Source of the DNA: Nocardia asiatica NBRC 100129
Lineage (GTDB): Bacteria; Actinomycetota; Actinomycetes; Mycobacteriales; Mycobacteriaceae
Direction: 5' to 3'
NCBI RefSeq assembly: GCF_000308415.1
Contig: NZ_BAFS01000025.1
Span: 1 to 33,204 of the forward strand
Length of the DNA: 33,204 nt
Made by a program: the position numbers and the translations under genes. The notes under the pieces were generated by a model. That model was not told where the DNA came from. It made no database searches and was given only the letters and a program-made list of their open reading frames with translations. How positions within the stretch are numbered: position 1 is the first letter of the stretch; each line of letters begins with the position of its first letter. Of this stretch, positions 23,631 to 31,065 are shown piece after piece.

Positions 23631-24374
23631 ATGGCTTCCGCACCTAATACGGCACTCCGCGCGGCCCGGAACGCGCGTCTGATGAGTCAGGACGACCTAG
23701 CTCGGGCGCTCCGGGAAGCCGGGTGCGCCAGCGCCACCAAACGCCTTGTGCAGCGGTGGGAATCAGGACTCACCACCAATCCCCGGCCGTCGCACGCGCG
23801 AGCCCTGGAGAAAGTGATGCGGCTGCCGATCGAGTCGTTGGGATTCGGTGCCGTGATGGCCGGCCGAAGTCTTTCGGGCGGCGCGGACGGCACCGAGGTC
23901 GACTCCGCTATCGGCGAAGTCGCGTCCGAGCAGTTCGCCACCGCGCGGCGCCCGAGGACGCCGGGCAATTACTCGGGAATCTGGCTGTCCCGCTACGAGT
24001 ACTACTCGTCCGGGCGAGATGCGACGTTCACGGCCGCGCACCATGTCGTGGTGTTGCAGCACGACAGCCGCCTGACCGTGCGCTCCTTGCCGAACTCCGC
24101 GCGGTCCGCCATGGAGATGGACCTGACCGTTGACGGGCACGTTGCTACGGGCACCTGGCGCGAGCACACCGCCCAGGACGGCTACTACCGTGGCGCCTAC
24201 TACCACGGGGCTATCCAACTGCTTATCGAGCTGACCGGTGCCCGTATGGCCGGGAAGTGGGTCGGATTCGGCAAAAGTTTCGAAATCAATTCCGGTCCGT
24301 GGGAATTGGTGTTGCAGGACCCGTCGACTTCCAAGGCCGCCATCGACGCCTACGACCGCCCGCCGGACGCTTGA
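23631..24374 (+). CDS. XRE-family helix-turn-helix protein with an uncharacterised C-terminal beta-rich domain
   Basis: A 247-aa protein. Residues about 7-65 form an XRE/Cro HTH (ALRAARNARLMSQDDLARAL, then VQRWESGLTTNPRPSHARAL). A linker (70-110) is followed by a 130-aa domain beginning NYSGIWLSRYEYYSSGRD, with HHVVVLQHDSRLTVRSLP, MDLTVDGHVATGTWREHT, GYYRGAYYHGAIQLLIEL and GKWVGFGKSFEINSGPWEL: alternating strands rich in Tyr, Trp and Gly that look like a small beta-barrel. I believe similar proteins occur in streptomycetes and nocardiae but know no assigned function. A TACGGT hexamer 6 nt before the ATG and no ribosome site suggest a leaderless transcript. Confidence 0.8.
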   Translation: MASAPNTALRAARNARLMSQDDLARALREAGCASATKRLVQRWESGLTTNPRPSHARALEKVMRLPIESLGFGAVMAGRSLSGGADGTEVDSAIGEVASEQFATARRPRTPGNYSGIWLSRYEYYSSGRDATFTAAHHVVVLQHDSRLTVRSLPNSARSAMEMDLTVDGHVATGTWREHTAQDGYYRGAYYHGAIQLLIELTGARMAGKWVGFGKSFEINSGPWELVLQDPSTSKAAIDAYDRPPDA

Positions 24375-24466
24375 GGGATGTCACGGCGTCGCGGTGTGGT
24401 CGTGACTCGGTTGGCCTCTACCGGAGCGCGTACGACGCGTACGCGAGCTGCTCCGCATGGTGCTCG

Positions 24467-24993
24467 ATGACCCGCCACAAGCACTACATAGGCGGTGGCG
24501 GAGCGGGTGAGAACTCCCCGCCCGCCGTAGCGGGTGAGCACCCGCGCAATCCGTACTACGCCGATCTCGTGGCCAAAGCGCACCGTCAATGGGCGGTCGC
24601 GGTCGCCGAGAATCTGGTCTGGCTGGCCGGTCGGCCGCACTCACTGCACACGGTCAACGAGTGCTGGATCGACATCGGTCTGGCATTGTGCCTGCGCTAC
24701 AGCAATACCGCCGGCAGGTTTGCGGCCCGGTTCGCCCACCTCGAGGTGTCACCGATCACTGGACCGCTGAGCCCCACACTACGGGAACACGATTCGGGCT
24801 CTGCGGCGCAGCAGGCCTCGGACTTTTCACCGTCAGACTCGGCGGCGGGCCTCCGGAGCGCTGGGAGTGGACCGACCCCGATGGCCGGCGATGGTGGGGT
24901 GATGCTCCCGTCGATGGCTGGCCGAGTGTGCTGGACCCACGCAATCGGCTCGCCACCATCCCGGTGCCGCCGCCATCACAATCGCATTCATGA
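24467..24993 (+). pseudogene. Unknown protein gene, probably frameshifted near 24745
   Basis: The first part reads MTRHKHYIGGGGAGENSPPA, later PYYADLVAKAHRQWAVAVAE and NECWIDIGLALCLRYSNTAG, up to FAHLE. From about 24745 the protein-like frame is the -1 frame: VTDHWTAEPHTTGTRFGLCG, then ERWEWTDPDGRRWWGDAPVD, stopping at 24991-24993, while the original frame becomes Ser/Arg-rich noise. A single base loss in GAGGTGTCACC would explain it. Joined length would be about 175 aa, with several conserved-looking Trp and His. No family recognised. It starts 92 bp after the XRE gene on the same strand. Confidence 0.5.
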
Positions 24994-25034
24994 ACGACTT
25001 CTCGTGAGGCGTAGCAATCTGGCTCGATTTCGCG

Positions 25035-25090
25035 TGTCAACTCCGGCCCAACCGTGACCGTCTCTTCCGGCTCAATTGTGACCCACCCGA
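25035..25090. mobile_element. Remnant end of an IS21-family element
   Basis: Starts TGTCAA and contains a 15-mer repeated 24 bp apart: GGCCCAACCGTGACC (25045-25059) and GGCTCAATTGTGACC (25069-25083), 12 of 15 identical. IS21-family ends carry such iterated terminal repeats. Read inward from the left it would be the end beyond a minus-strand istB, which agrees with the orientation of the istB/istA fragments at 27111-27795. The opposite end is not seen. Confidence 0.5.
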
Positions 25091-25168
25091 GTCCGACGGC
25101 GTCCGGTGTTGCGGATTACCGCGATTGGGTGGTGAGTTGTCGCCGACGTGGATCCGTGACCCCGCCGA

Positions 25169-25236
25169 CTTCTTGACTGGTGTCCAAGAAGCCTTTACTG
25201 TAGCCCCGACCTGCTTCTTGGATGGCGTCCAAGAAG
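25169..25236 (+). promoter_or_regulatory. Hydrolase promoter flanked by two palindromic TetR operators
   Basis: Promoter: TTGACT (25173-25178), 17-nt spacer, TACTGT (25196-25201). Operator 1 (25169-25191) is CTTCTTGAC-N5-GTCCAAGAA(G), overlapping the -35. Operator 2 (25214-25236) is CTTCTTGGA-N5-TCCAAGAAG, a perfect 9-bp-arm palindrome just after the predicted start of transcription. Their starts are 45 bp apart, so both lie on about the same DNA face. A third copy of the pattern precedes the TetR gene at 27016-27038. Confidence 0.8.
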
Positions 25237-25264
25237 AACGGTGGTGAAGCGGAGGACGCGAGTC

Positions 25265-26386
25265 ATGGAAATCAGTGGGCCGGCCGATCGGCGCGAGGCG
25301 GTAGCGGTGCGGCGGCGTGAGGTCTCGTTCCCCTCTGGCCGAGACGAGTGCGCGGCCTGGCTGTACACCGCGCCTGACCGCAACGGCCCGCGCCCGATGG
25401 TGATCATGGGGCACGGGCTCGGGGCGGTGCGGGAGATGCGCCTGGATGCCTACGCGGAACGGTTCGCCGACGTGGGGTGGTCGGTGCTGGTGTTCGACTA
25501 CCGCCACCTCGGGGCCAGCGGCGGAGCGCCGCGCCAGCTCCTCGATATCGGACGGCAACGCGCCGATTGGCATGCCGCCCTGGCCTTCGTACGCACACTT
25601 CCGGAGGTCGATGTCGACCGGATCGCGCTGTGGGGCAGCTCTTTCGGCGGCGGACATGTCCTTCAGGTCGCGTCCGAAGACACTCGAATCGCGGCGGTCG
25701 TGGCCCAGTGCCCCTTCACCGACGGACCGGCGTCGTTGCGCTCGCGTATCCGGACCGGCCCGCTGAGCGTGGTAGCGCTGACAGTGGCAGGCATCCTCGA
25801 CACGGTCGGTTCCTGGTTCGGCGCGAAGCCGATCCTGGTGCCGATGGCGGGGACGGCTTGGATGCCCGCGTTCGTGGCCTCACCCGACGCCCTCGCCGGC
25901 GCTTCCGCCCTCCTGCCTGCGGGGACCCGGCTCTCGCGGCGCACCAGCACGTTGTTGAAACGGCTGCCGTCGGTGCGGGCTCAGGTGTCGAGGAACATCG
26001 AGCTGACCGAGATCGACGCAGGGGAAGAACCCGTGACCGGTGTCGGTCGCGACAGCATGTGGGGTGTATTGCGCGGCCCAGACGGTGAATTCGATGCTGC
26101 CAACGCCCTGGCCGCACGGCTGGTGCTGCACCTTCCGCGCGATCGGCCCGGTCGCGCGCTGGCTCGCTTCAGCACTCCGACGCTGCTGTGTGTCTGCGAC
26201 AACGACGCGGCCGCGCCCGCGAAGACCACGAAGCGTCGCGCGCAGGGCCTGGCACACGTGCACGTCCAGAACTACCCGTGCGACCACTTCGGCATCTACC
26301 TGGGCGAGCACTTCGACCGCGCCGTGCGTGACCAACTCGATTTCCTGGCTACACAATTCGATAACACCGCACACAACACGCAGTAG
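25265..26386 (+). CDS. Alpha/beta hydrolase (dienelactone-hydrolase / X-Pro peptidase-like), TetR-regulated
   Basis: A 373-aa hydrolase. Substrate entry VIMGHGLGAVREMRL (oxyanion hole), FDYRHLGASGG, nucleophile Ser126 in LWGSSFGGGHV, acid in CDNDAAAPAK and His in YPCDHFGIYLGEHF form a Ser-Asp-His triad. A helical insertion (about 165-260) between strand 6 and the acid is the likely cap. Overall layout recalls FrsA/X-Pro dipeptidyl-peptidase S15-like enzymes; the substrate is unknown. GGAGG lies 9 nt before the ATG at 25265; GTG at 25241 would overlap the ribosome site. Codon use is like the core genes. It is convergent with the tetR gene 36 bp away, and both share operator sequences. Confidence 0.88.
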   Translation: MEISGPADRREAVAVRRREVSFPSGRDECAAWLYTAPDRNGPRPMVIMGHGLGAVREMRLDAYAERFADVGWSVLVFDYRHLGASGGAPRQLLDIGRQRADWHAALAFVRTLPEVDVDRIALWGSSFGGGHVLQVASEDTRIAAVVAQCPFTDGPASLRSRIRTGPLSVVALTVAGILDTVGSWFGAKPILVPMAGTAWMPAFVASPDALAGASALLPAGTRLSRRTSTLLKRLPSVRAQVSRNIELTEIDAGEEPVTGVGRDSMWGVLRGPDGEFDAANALAARLVLHLPRDRPGRALARFSTPTLLCVCDNDAAAPAKTTKRRAQGLAHVHVQNYPCDHFGIYLGEHFDRAVRDQLDFLATQFDNTAHNTQ

Positions 26387-26422
26387 GTCACCCCTGGCTC
26401 GTGGACGTGCGCAGAGCAGGCG

Positions 26423-26983
26423 CTAGTCGGCGGCTGCGGCAAGACTGCGAGCGCTGTTCAGCAACGTCTCGATCACCGCGCGCCGCTGGGCCTGCTCGCT
26501 CGGATGCGTCAGCAAGCCCTCGACAACGAAAACGCCGATCGCGACCAGCGGATCGACATCGTGTGCGGGCACGCCGAACTCGATCAGCTCTGCCCGGAAC
26601 AATCCCTCGGCCAGCGCGTGGAACTGCTCGTGCCATTCGTGAATGGCTGCGGACTTCTCGGCGCGCATGTGCACCGTACTCACCAACCGCCCCAGTTGTT
26701 CCAATTCCTCGACCAGCCACAACAGCCGATCGGACAGCCCCGAGTCCAGCATTTCGCTGTAGGAGGCCATCGAGTCGGCCAGGACCGCGTCCAGGACCGC
26801 GATCAATACCGCGTCCTTGTCCTGGAAGTACCAGTACAGCGTGTTCGACACGACTCCGGCGTCGCGGGCGATCCGCGTCATCGACGCCGCGTCGTAACCC
26901 TGCTCGACGAACAACCGCCGAGCAGCCACCACGATCTCCGCGCGCTTCTCTTCCCGATCCTGCGGACGTCTGTTGCGAGGCAT
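26423..26983 (-). CDS. TetR family transcriptional regulator of the adjacent hydrolase
   Basis: A 186-aa TetR protein. Start MPRNRRPQDREEKRAEIV leads into helix 1; the HTH (RIARDAGVVSNTLYWYFQDK) is at about residues 33-52. The C-terminal domain has a His/Glu-rich segment (AAIHEWHEQFHALAEG) that could bind ligand or metal; resembles the KstR2/FadR-like TetR_C group only loosely. The start at 26983 is chosen because upstream in-frame sequence runs over its operator at 27016-27038. The same TCTTG...CCAAGAA pattern occurs twice at the hydrolase promoter, so autoregulation and control of the hydrolase are inferred. Confidence 0.9.
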   Translation of the reverse strand: MPRNRRPQDREEKRAEIVVAARRLFVEQGYDAASMTRIARDAGVVSNTLYWYFQDKDAVLIAVLDAVLADSMASYSEMLDSGLSDRLLWLVEELEQLGRLVSTVHMRAEKSAAIHEWHEQFHALAEGLFRAELIEFGVPAHDVDPLVAIGVFVVEGLLTHPSEQAQRRAVIETLLNSARSLAAAAD

Positions 26984-27015
26984 CTCCAGTCCTGACCTAG
27001 TGCCAGCCCCGATGC

Positions 27016-27038
27016 TATCTTGACCAGCCCCCAAGAAC
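27016..27038. promoter_or_regulatory. Operator upstream of the tetR gene
   Basis: TATCTTGAC-N6-CCCAAGAAC aligns without gaps to the two operators at 25169 and 25214: TCTTG at positions 3-7 and CCAAGAA at 16-22 of the 23-bp site are shared by all three. It lies 33 bp before the tetR start. Confidence 0.65.
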
Positions 27039-27110
27039 GGCCCCGGCAGGGCACTGTCGGGCAGGTGGTCCGATGAACCTCCTCACATGCCGCATATCGC
27101 GCGTTCGGGG

Positions 27111-27528
27111 TCAGGCGTTGGGCTTGGCGGCGGGGACGCGGCCGAGGTCGCGGTCCTTGAGCCGGTAACTGTCGCCTTTGAGGGAGATGACCTCGGCGTG
27201 GTGGACCAGCCTGTCGATCATGGCCGCGGCGACGACGTCGTCACCGAATACTTCTCCCCAGCGGCTGAACGGCTTGTTGCTCGTCACGATCGAACTTGCC
27301 CGTTCATACCGGGACGAGACCAGCTGGAAGAACAGGTTCGCGGCCTCGGATTCGAACGGGATATACCCCACGCGGCGAGGAACTCCTCGTGGCTCCAGTT
27401 CTCGGTGCCGGCCGTTCGGCGAGCCGGTCGACAGCACCGGCCAATGTCGGGGCTTTGAGAGCCCCCGCCAGATAAGCGATCTCGGAGCCGACGTTGCGGG
27501 CACCGTTGGTGGAGGTTTTGGTGACCAT
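27111..27528 (-). pseudogene. istB (IS21 ATPase helper) remnant with internal deletion and frameshift
   Basis: N-terminal part MVTKTSTNGARNVGSEIAYL to LAERP (27528 to about 27409), then a change of frame to ENWSHEEFLAA (to about 27372), then directly VGYIPFESEAANLFFQLVSS to SRYERASSIVTSNKPF and the C-terminus SYRLKDRDLGRVPAAKPNA (27371 to 27111). A normal IstB has about 110 more residues here, including the Walker A P-loop and Walker B region, so this copy cannot be active. Its ATG overlaps the istA fragment's stop as TGATG, the usual IS21 arrangement. Confidence 0.85.
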
Positions 27529-27795
27529 CAGGCGATCCCTTCGCTGTCGACGTTGAGCAACCGGTCATAGGTGGACAGATCGCGATGCTCGACACCGGTA
27601 TCGAGCACGGGCACCGAGGCCAGGTGCCGGGACCGCCGCAGGTCTTTCGCCGCGGCCACGTGATCGGGATCGCTGAGTGTCTGATGCGCAGCCCAGCATC
27701 GGTGGTGGCGCCCGACTTCGGAGCCACCGCAGGTGATCACGACCTCGTTCAGGCCGGCACGGACGTCGACCTTGCGGCCGATTACCGCCGTGCGC
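27528..27795 (-). pseudogene. istA transposase remnant (C-terminal fragment)
   Basis: Recognisable from AVIGRKVDVRAGLNEVVITC through GGSEVGRHHRCWAAHQTL to SDPDHVAAA and the end YDRLLNVDSEGIA: the C-terminal beta-barrel region of IS21-family IstA. The catalytic DDE core and HTH upstream of about 27795 are missing. Together with istB it forms a dead element of about 0.7 kb. Confidence 0.8.
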
Positions 27796-28271
27796 CCGGC
27801 TGGTTTCCGCTCCCCGCTTGGGTGGTATCCGGCTCGTCGGGCTCGGCCGCGCGAGCAGCAGTTGTCGCCGCTGTCCGTGAATAGTGCGGCGGAGGCTGCC
27901 CGATTCGAATTCGCCTGAAGGCGTGGAACGATTTGCCATCCAGTTCCGGCCGAAATTGCTGAATGAAGCGGCCGACCAGTATTACGGACGATAGCGAACG
28001 ATCAGCAGTTCTGATTACCGACTGACTAGCATGTTTTCGGCTAAGAGTCTGTTCTTGGTCTGGTGTGCGCAAACAGGTTTCGCGATGCACCTGGTCAGGT
28101 CACGCGCAAACACCGGATGGGCTACGAATGGAACATACTGGCATACTTCGCGCATATTCGGGAAAATGAACGGTGTCGGGATCTTCATCTGCCGAAAGTT
28201 GCTGAGATGTACGAATACAACGCGTCGCCGACGAACGATACGCGGGATCGTACGATTCAGGGGGTTGTGTG
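27796..28271. other. Non-coding, AT-richer stretch between IS remnant and endolysin gene
   Basis: About 475 bases with GC content clearly below the surroundings, notably 27940-28060 and 28120-28250. I see no IS end, no tRNA and no strong gene except the weak small ORF at 28117. The base composition suggests DNA of foreign or phage origin. Confidence 0.6.
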
Positions 28272-28272
28272 A
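28117..28272 (+). CDS. Possible small protein coupled to the endolysin gene, 51 aa
   Basis: Reads MGYEWNILAYFAHIRENERC then RDLHLPKVAEMYEYNASPTN. Its stop TGA shares its last base with the ATG of the endolysin gene (TGATG), which would couple translation. There is no clear ribosome site and no family; an in-frame ATG at 28063 is also possible. Composition differs from GC-rich neighbours. Confidence 0.3.
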   Translation: MGYEWNILAYFAHIRENERCRDLHLPKVAEMYEYNASPTNDTRDRTIQGVV

Positions 28273-29984
28273 TGACTGAGCTGATCGACTTCTCCGCCGC
28301 GCTCATCGAGCCGCAAGCGATCAAGGACGCCGGATACGCGGGCGTCATAGGCTACTTCAGCGATTCCCGTCCGGGCACGAATTTCGGTGCGAAGCCGCTG
28401 CGGCGGGAGTACTGCGACAGATTGCGCGCCGTCGGGCTGGAAATAGTGACCAATTACCAGTACGGCAAGGGCGAGACGTCGGACTGGAAAGGCGGTTACG
28501 ACGCGGGTGTACATCATGCGCGGATCGCGCTCGATTACCACTTCGCGGCAGGCGGGCCGGGCTTCCGTCCGCTGTATGCGCCCGTGGACGCCAATCCCTC
28601 CCTGGCGGAGTGGAATTCGTTGATCGCGCCGTTTCTGCGGGGCTGGGCGTCGGTCGTCGGGTTGGAATGGACCGGCATGTACGGCAATGCCCGATGCATC
28701 GAATGGGCACTGGAGGACGGCGTCGCCACCTGGTTCTGGCAGCACAACTGGTCCGGCGACTCCTCGATCAACGGCGACCATCCGGCCGCCCACCTCCACC
28801 AGATCCGCATCGACCGCGACCAGGTCGCCGGTGTCGTGGTGGACGTCAACAAAGTTCTCGCCGACGACTACGGCCAGTGGTCGAAGGCCGCTTCGATTCC
28901 AGGGGGAGCAGTGCAGAAACCGGAATACGTCGAACTGGACCGGATGGGCTACTCCGCGTCGAGCCGTCACGGCGCACGCGTGGAGAACTTCCTGCTGCAC
29001 ACCCAGGAAGGCAACGGAACGGCCGAGAGCCTGGCCAACTACCTCAACAATCCGGCCAACGGCGTGAGCTACCACTACACCGTCCGCGACCGCGTGGTGG
29101 TCGACGTGGTCGACACCGATCTGGCCAGCTGGTCGGTGCTGGACGCGAACCCGTTCACGATCAACCTCTGCTTCGCGGGCAGTCGCGCCGCGTGGAGCCG
29201 GACCGAATGGTTGCGCATCCGCGACGACATCCGCATCGCGGCCTGGCTCGCCGTGCAGGACGCACGCAAGTACGGGTTCGACACGCATGTCATCGCGCCG
29301 CCTTATCAGCGCCGTCAAGGAATCTCCGACCACAAGTACGTCACCGAGTGTCTCGGCATCGGCACGCACACCGACGTGGGACCGAACTTTCCCTGGGACG
29401 TATTCGCCGACGACGTGCGCGCTTTCGCCACCGGTGAGCCGGGTGGTTCGGAGCCGAACGCGATCAACGATTGCGCGGCCGCGAATCCGTGGCTGGGCAA
29501 CCGGATCACGCAGGGTGAGATCACCACGCCCGACGGTGCGGGCCGCTTCGCCCAATTCGAGCACGGGTACATCTATTGGCACCCGGACACCGGCGCGCAC
29601 GCCATCCCGGAGACGCTGTGGGGGAAGTTCGAGGCATTGGGCTGGGAGGCCGGTCCGCTCGGCTACCCGATCACCGGTCGCGCCGTCCTGCCCGGGCCGG
29701 ACGGCCAGCCGGCGGGTGAGGTGCAAGGCTTCCAGGGCGGTGCGCTCTACCGGAGGCAATCGAGTGCCGACGTCTTCTGGGTGCACGGCGCGATCCGCGA
29801 CCGCTGGAACCGTTCGGGTTACCAGAACGGGCCGCTGGGCTGGCCGACGAGCGACGAGATCCCTTGGGATACCGGCGCCTATCAGGATTACGAGCACGGC
29901 CGCATCTTCTGGACGCCGGCCCAGACGCTGGCGACCGTCGCGGTCGGCGGGGTGGATACTCCACTGCGCGACGTGCAGGGCTGA
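28272..29984 (+). CDS. Three-domain endolysin-like protein: DUF1906-type glycosidase, N-acetylmuramoyl-L-alanine amidase, LGFP repeats
   Basis: A 570-aa protein with no signal peptide. Residues 1-205: DUF1906 / Rv2525c-like glycoside-hydrolase fold (LIDFSAALIEPQAIKDAGYA, NYQYGKGETSDWKGGYDAG, GVVVDVNKVLADDYGQW). Residues 215-390: amidase_2/PGRP fold with zinc ligands His243 (LLHTQEG), His366 and Asp368 (GIGTHTDVGP). Residues 404-555: three LGFP repeats (for example GWEAGPLGYPIT, GYQNGPLGWPTS), which bind the arabinogalactan-peptidoglycan wall. This is the architecture of phage lysin A enzymes of Corynebacteriales. CAGGGGG lies 7 nt before the ATG. No holin or lysin B lies nearby, so it is a phage relic or a domesticated wall hydrolase or toxin. 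Confidence 0.85.
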   Translation: MTELIDFSAALIEPQAIKDAGYAGVIGYFSDSRPGTNFGAKPLRREYCDRLRAVGLEIVTNYQYGKGETSDWKGGYDAGVHHARIALDYHFAAGGPGFRPLYAPVDANPSLAEWNSLIAPFLRGWASVVGLEWTGMYGNARCIEWALEDGVATWFWQHNWSGDSSINGDHPAAHLHQIRIDRDQVAGVVVDVNKVLADDYGQWSKAASIPGGAVQKPEYVELDRMGYSASSRHGARVENFLLHTQEGNGTAESLANYLNNPANGVSYHYTVRDRVVVDVVDTDLASWSVLDANPFTINLCFAGSRAAWSRTEWLRIRDDIRIAAWLAVQDARKYGFDTHVIAPPYQRRQGISDHKYVTECLGIGTHTDVGPNFPWDVFADDVRAFATGEPGGSEPNAINDCAAANPWLGNRITQGEITTPDGAGRFAQFEHGYIYWHPDTGAHAIPETLWGKFEALGWEAGPLGYPITGRAVLPGPDGQPAGEVQGFQGGALYRRQSSADVFWVHGAIRDRWNRSGYQNGPLGWPTSDEIPWDTGAYQDYEHGRIFWTPAQTLATVAVGGVDTPLRDVQG

Positions 29985-29993
29985 CGGAAGAAG

Positions 29994-30030
29994 ACGGAAG
30001 GTCCGACCACGCCGTGGCCGGACCTTCCGT
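29994..30030. terminator. Bidirectional hairpin terminator
   Basis: Perfect 12-bp arms ACGGAAGGTCCG and CGGACCTTCCGT enclose a second short stem CCAC/GTGG. It sits between the convergent ends of the endolysin gene (stop 29984) and the HIT gene (stop 30045). No U-tract, as is common in actinobacteria. Confidence 0.8.
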
Positions 30031-30044
30031 CGCGCCGTACGCGG

Positions 30045-30470
30045 TCAGTCGGGGACGTTGGCGCCGTAGCCCAGGTCGCACAGCGCCTGCTTGATCTTGG
30101 CTTGCGCCTCGTCCAAGGATTCGGGGCTGGGGTTCGGGTCGGCGCCGGAGATGTCGAAGTCACCCAGCGAGAAGGCCGGGAACACGTGCAAGTGCAGGTG
30201 CGGCACCTCCATGCCCGCGATCAGCAGACCGGCGCGCGGGGCGTCCCATGCCGCGCACACGGCCTGGCCGATCTTCTGGGCGACGGCGGTGAGCCTGGCG
30301 AAGGTGTCGCCGTCGACGTCCTGCCAGTGGTCGATCTCCTTGCGGGGCACCACGAGCGTGTGACCGGGGGTGACCGGGGCGATGGTGAGAAACCCGACGA
30401 ACTCGTCGTCTTCCCAGACGAAACGGCCCGGGATCTGACCGGCGATGATCGCGCTGAAGACAGAAGCCAT
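30045..30470 (-). CDS. HIT family protein (nucleotide hydrolase/transferase)
   Basis: A 141-aa histidine-triad protein. N-terminal [20 protein letters not shown], then [17 protein letters not shown], and the triad motif HLHLHVFP (residues about 98-105) whose middle His forms the nucleotidyl intermediate. C-terminal [18 protein letters not shown] matches the mycobacterial Rv1262c type. Substrates of this class are nucleoside phosphoramidates or dinucleotides; the exact one is not determined. Start at 30470 gives MASVFSAI, the usual family start. It has 50 bp to the PH-domain gene upstream on the same strand. Confidence 0.93.
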   Translation of the reverse strand: MASVFSAIIAGQIPGRFVWEDDEFVGFLTIAPVTPGHTLVVPRKEIDHWQDVDGDTFARLTAVAQKIGQAVCAAWDAPRAGLLIAGMEVPHLHLHVFPAFSLGDFDISGADPNPSPESLDEAQAKIKQALCDLGYGANVPD

Positions 30471-30520
30471 GTTCCGCAGCGTAGACCGGCCGGTGCGCCG
30501 AGGCGCCGGACCGGCTCCCG

Positions 30521-30898
30521 CTACACCGCGACGAAGTGCGACAGAATGCCCTGGACCTCGTAGATGTCCACCTGCCGGTTGAACCGCTTCAACAGGGGTT
30601 CTGCGGTGCCTGCGATCCAGATGGCCAGCTCGGCGTCCAGATCGAAGGTGCCCGCGGTCTCCACCGAGAAATGGGTGATCGCGCGATAGGGAACGCTGTG
30701 GTAGCTCACCTTGCGGCCGGTGACGCCCTGCTTGTCGATCAGGATCAGGCGGCGGTTGGTGAACAGCATCGCGTCGCGGACCAGCAAGTACGCGGCGTAG
30801 ACCTGTTCACCGTTGCCGAGTAGTTTGGCGTACTCCTGTTGCGCCTGCCCCGGATCGATCCGGCCGGCGTTGCCCATCAGTCCGTCGATCAGACCCAT
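30521..30898 (-). CDS. PH domain-containing protein (bacterial PH)
   Basis: A 125-aa soluble protein. After a short helical start ([20 protein letters not shown]) it has a bacterial pleckstrin-homology-like fold: [56 protein letters not shown] and an AELAIWIAG strand, ending in the usual C-terminal helix ([15 protein letters not shown]). The motif [13 protein letters not shown] is the family hallmark. Function is unknown. It is divergent from purD with 168 bp between starts. Confidence 0.88.
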   Translation of the reverse strand: MGLIDGLMGNAGRIDPGQAQQEYAKLLGNGEQVYAAYLLVRDAMLFTNRRLILIDKQGVTGRKVSYHSVPYRAITHFSVETAGTFDLDAELAIWIAGTAEPLLKRFNRQVDIYEVQGILSHFVAV

Positions 30899-31065
30899 TT
30901 GTCAGCACTTCCTTCGGTGCTCCAGTGGCAGGAGCGGTCACGCCCCCGCGCATGCCGGAAAGAAAATGGGCCCGGTGCGCCCACATCCGTTGTCCCTATA
31001 CATCATCCCCTTCGCGCGCACCGGCAGCGGCGAAGACGCCGAACGGCTCGTTTAGGCTGTCTGCC

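Noticed and set aside
24374..24510. Possible short gene (ERVRRVRELLRMVLDDPPQA in one frame) between the XRE gene and the frameshifted gene
   Set aside because: No start codon with ribosome site before the protein-like part, and it overlaps the next gene in another frame by about 40 bp.
23002..28270. Integrated element bounded by a repeat of the tRNA-Thr 3' end
   Set aside because: I looked for GTTCAATCCTGACAG or similar downstream and found no copy; no integrase gene is present.
28257..29897. Long minus-strand open frame opposite the endolysin
   Set aside because: The plus strand has three recognisable domains; the antisense frame is a high-GC shadow with no motifs.
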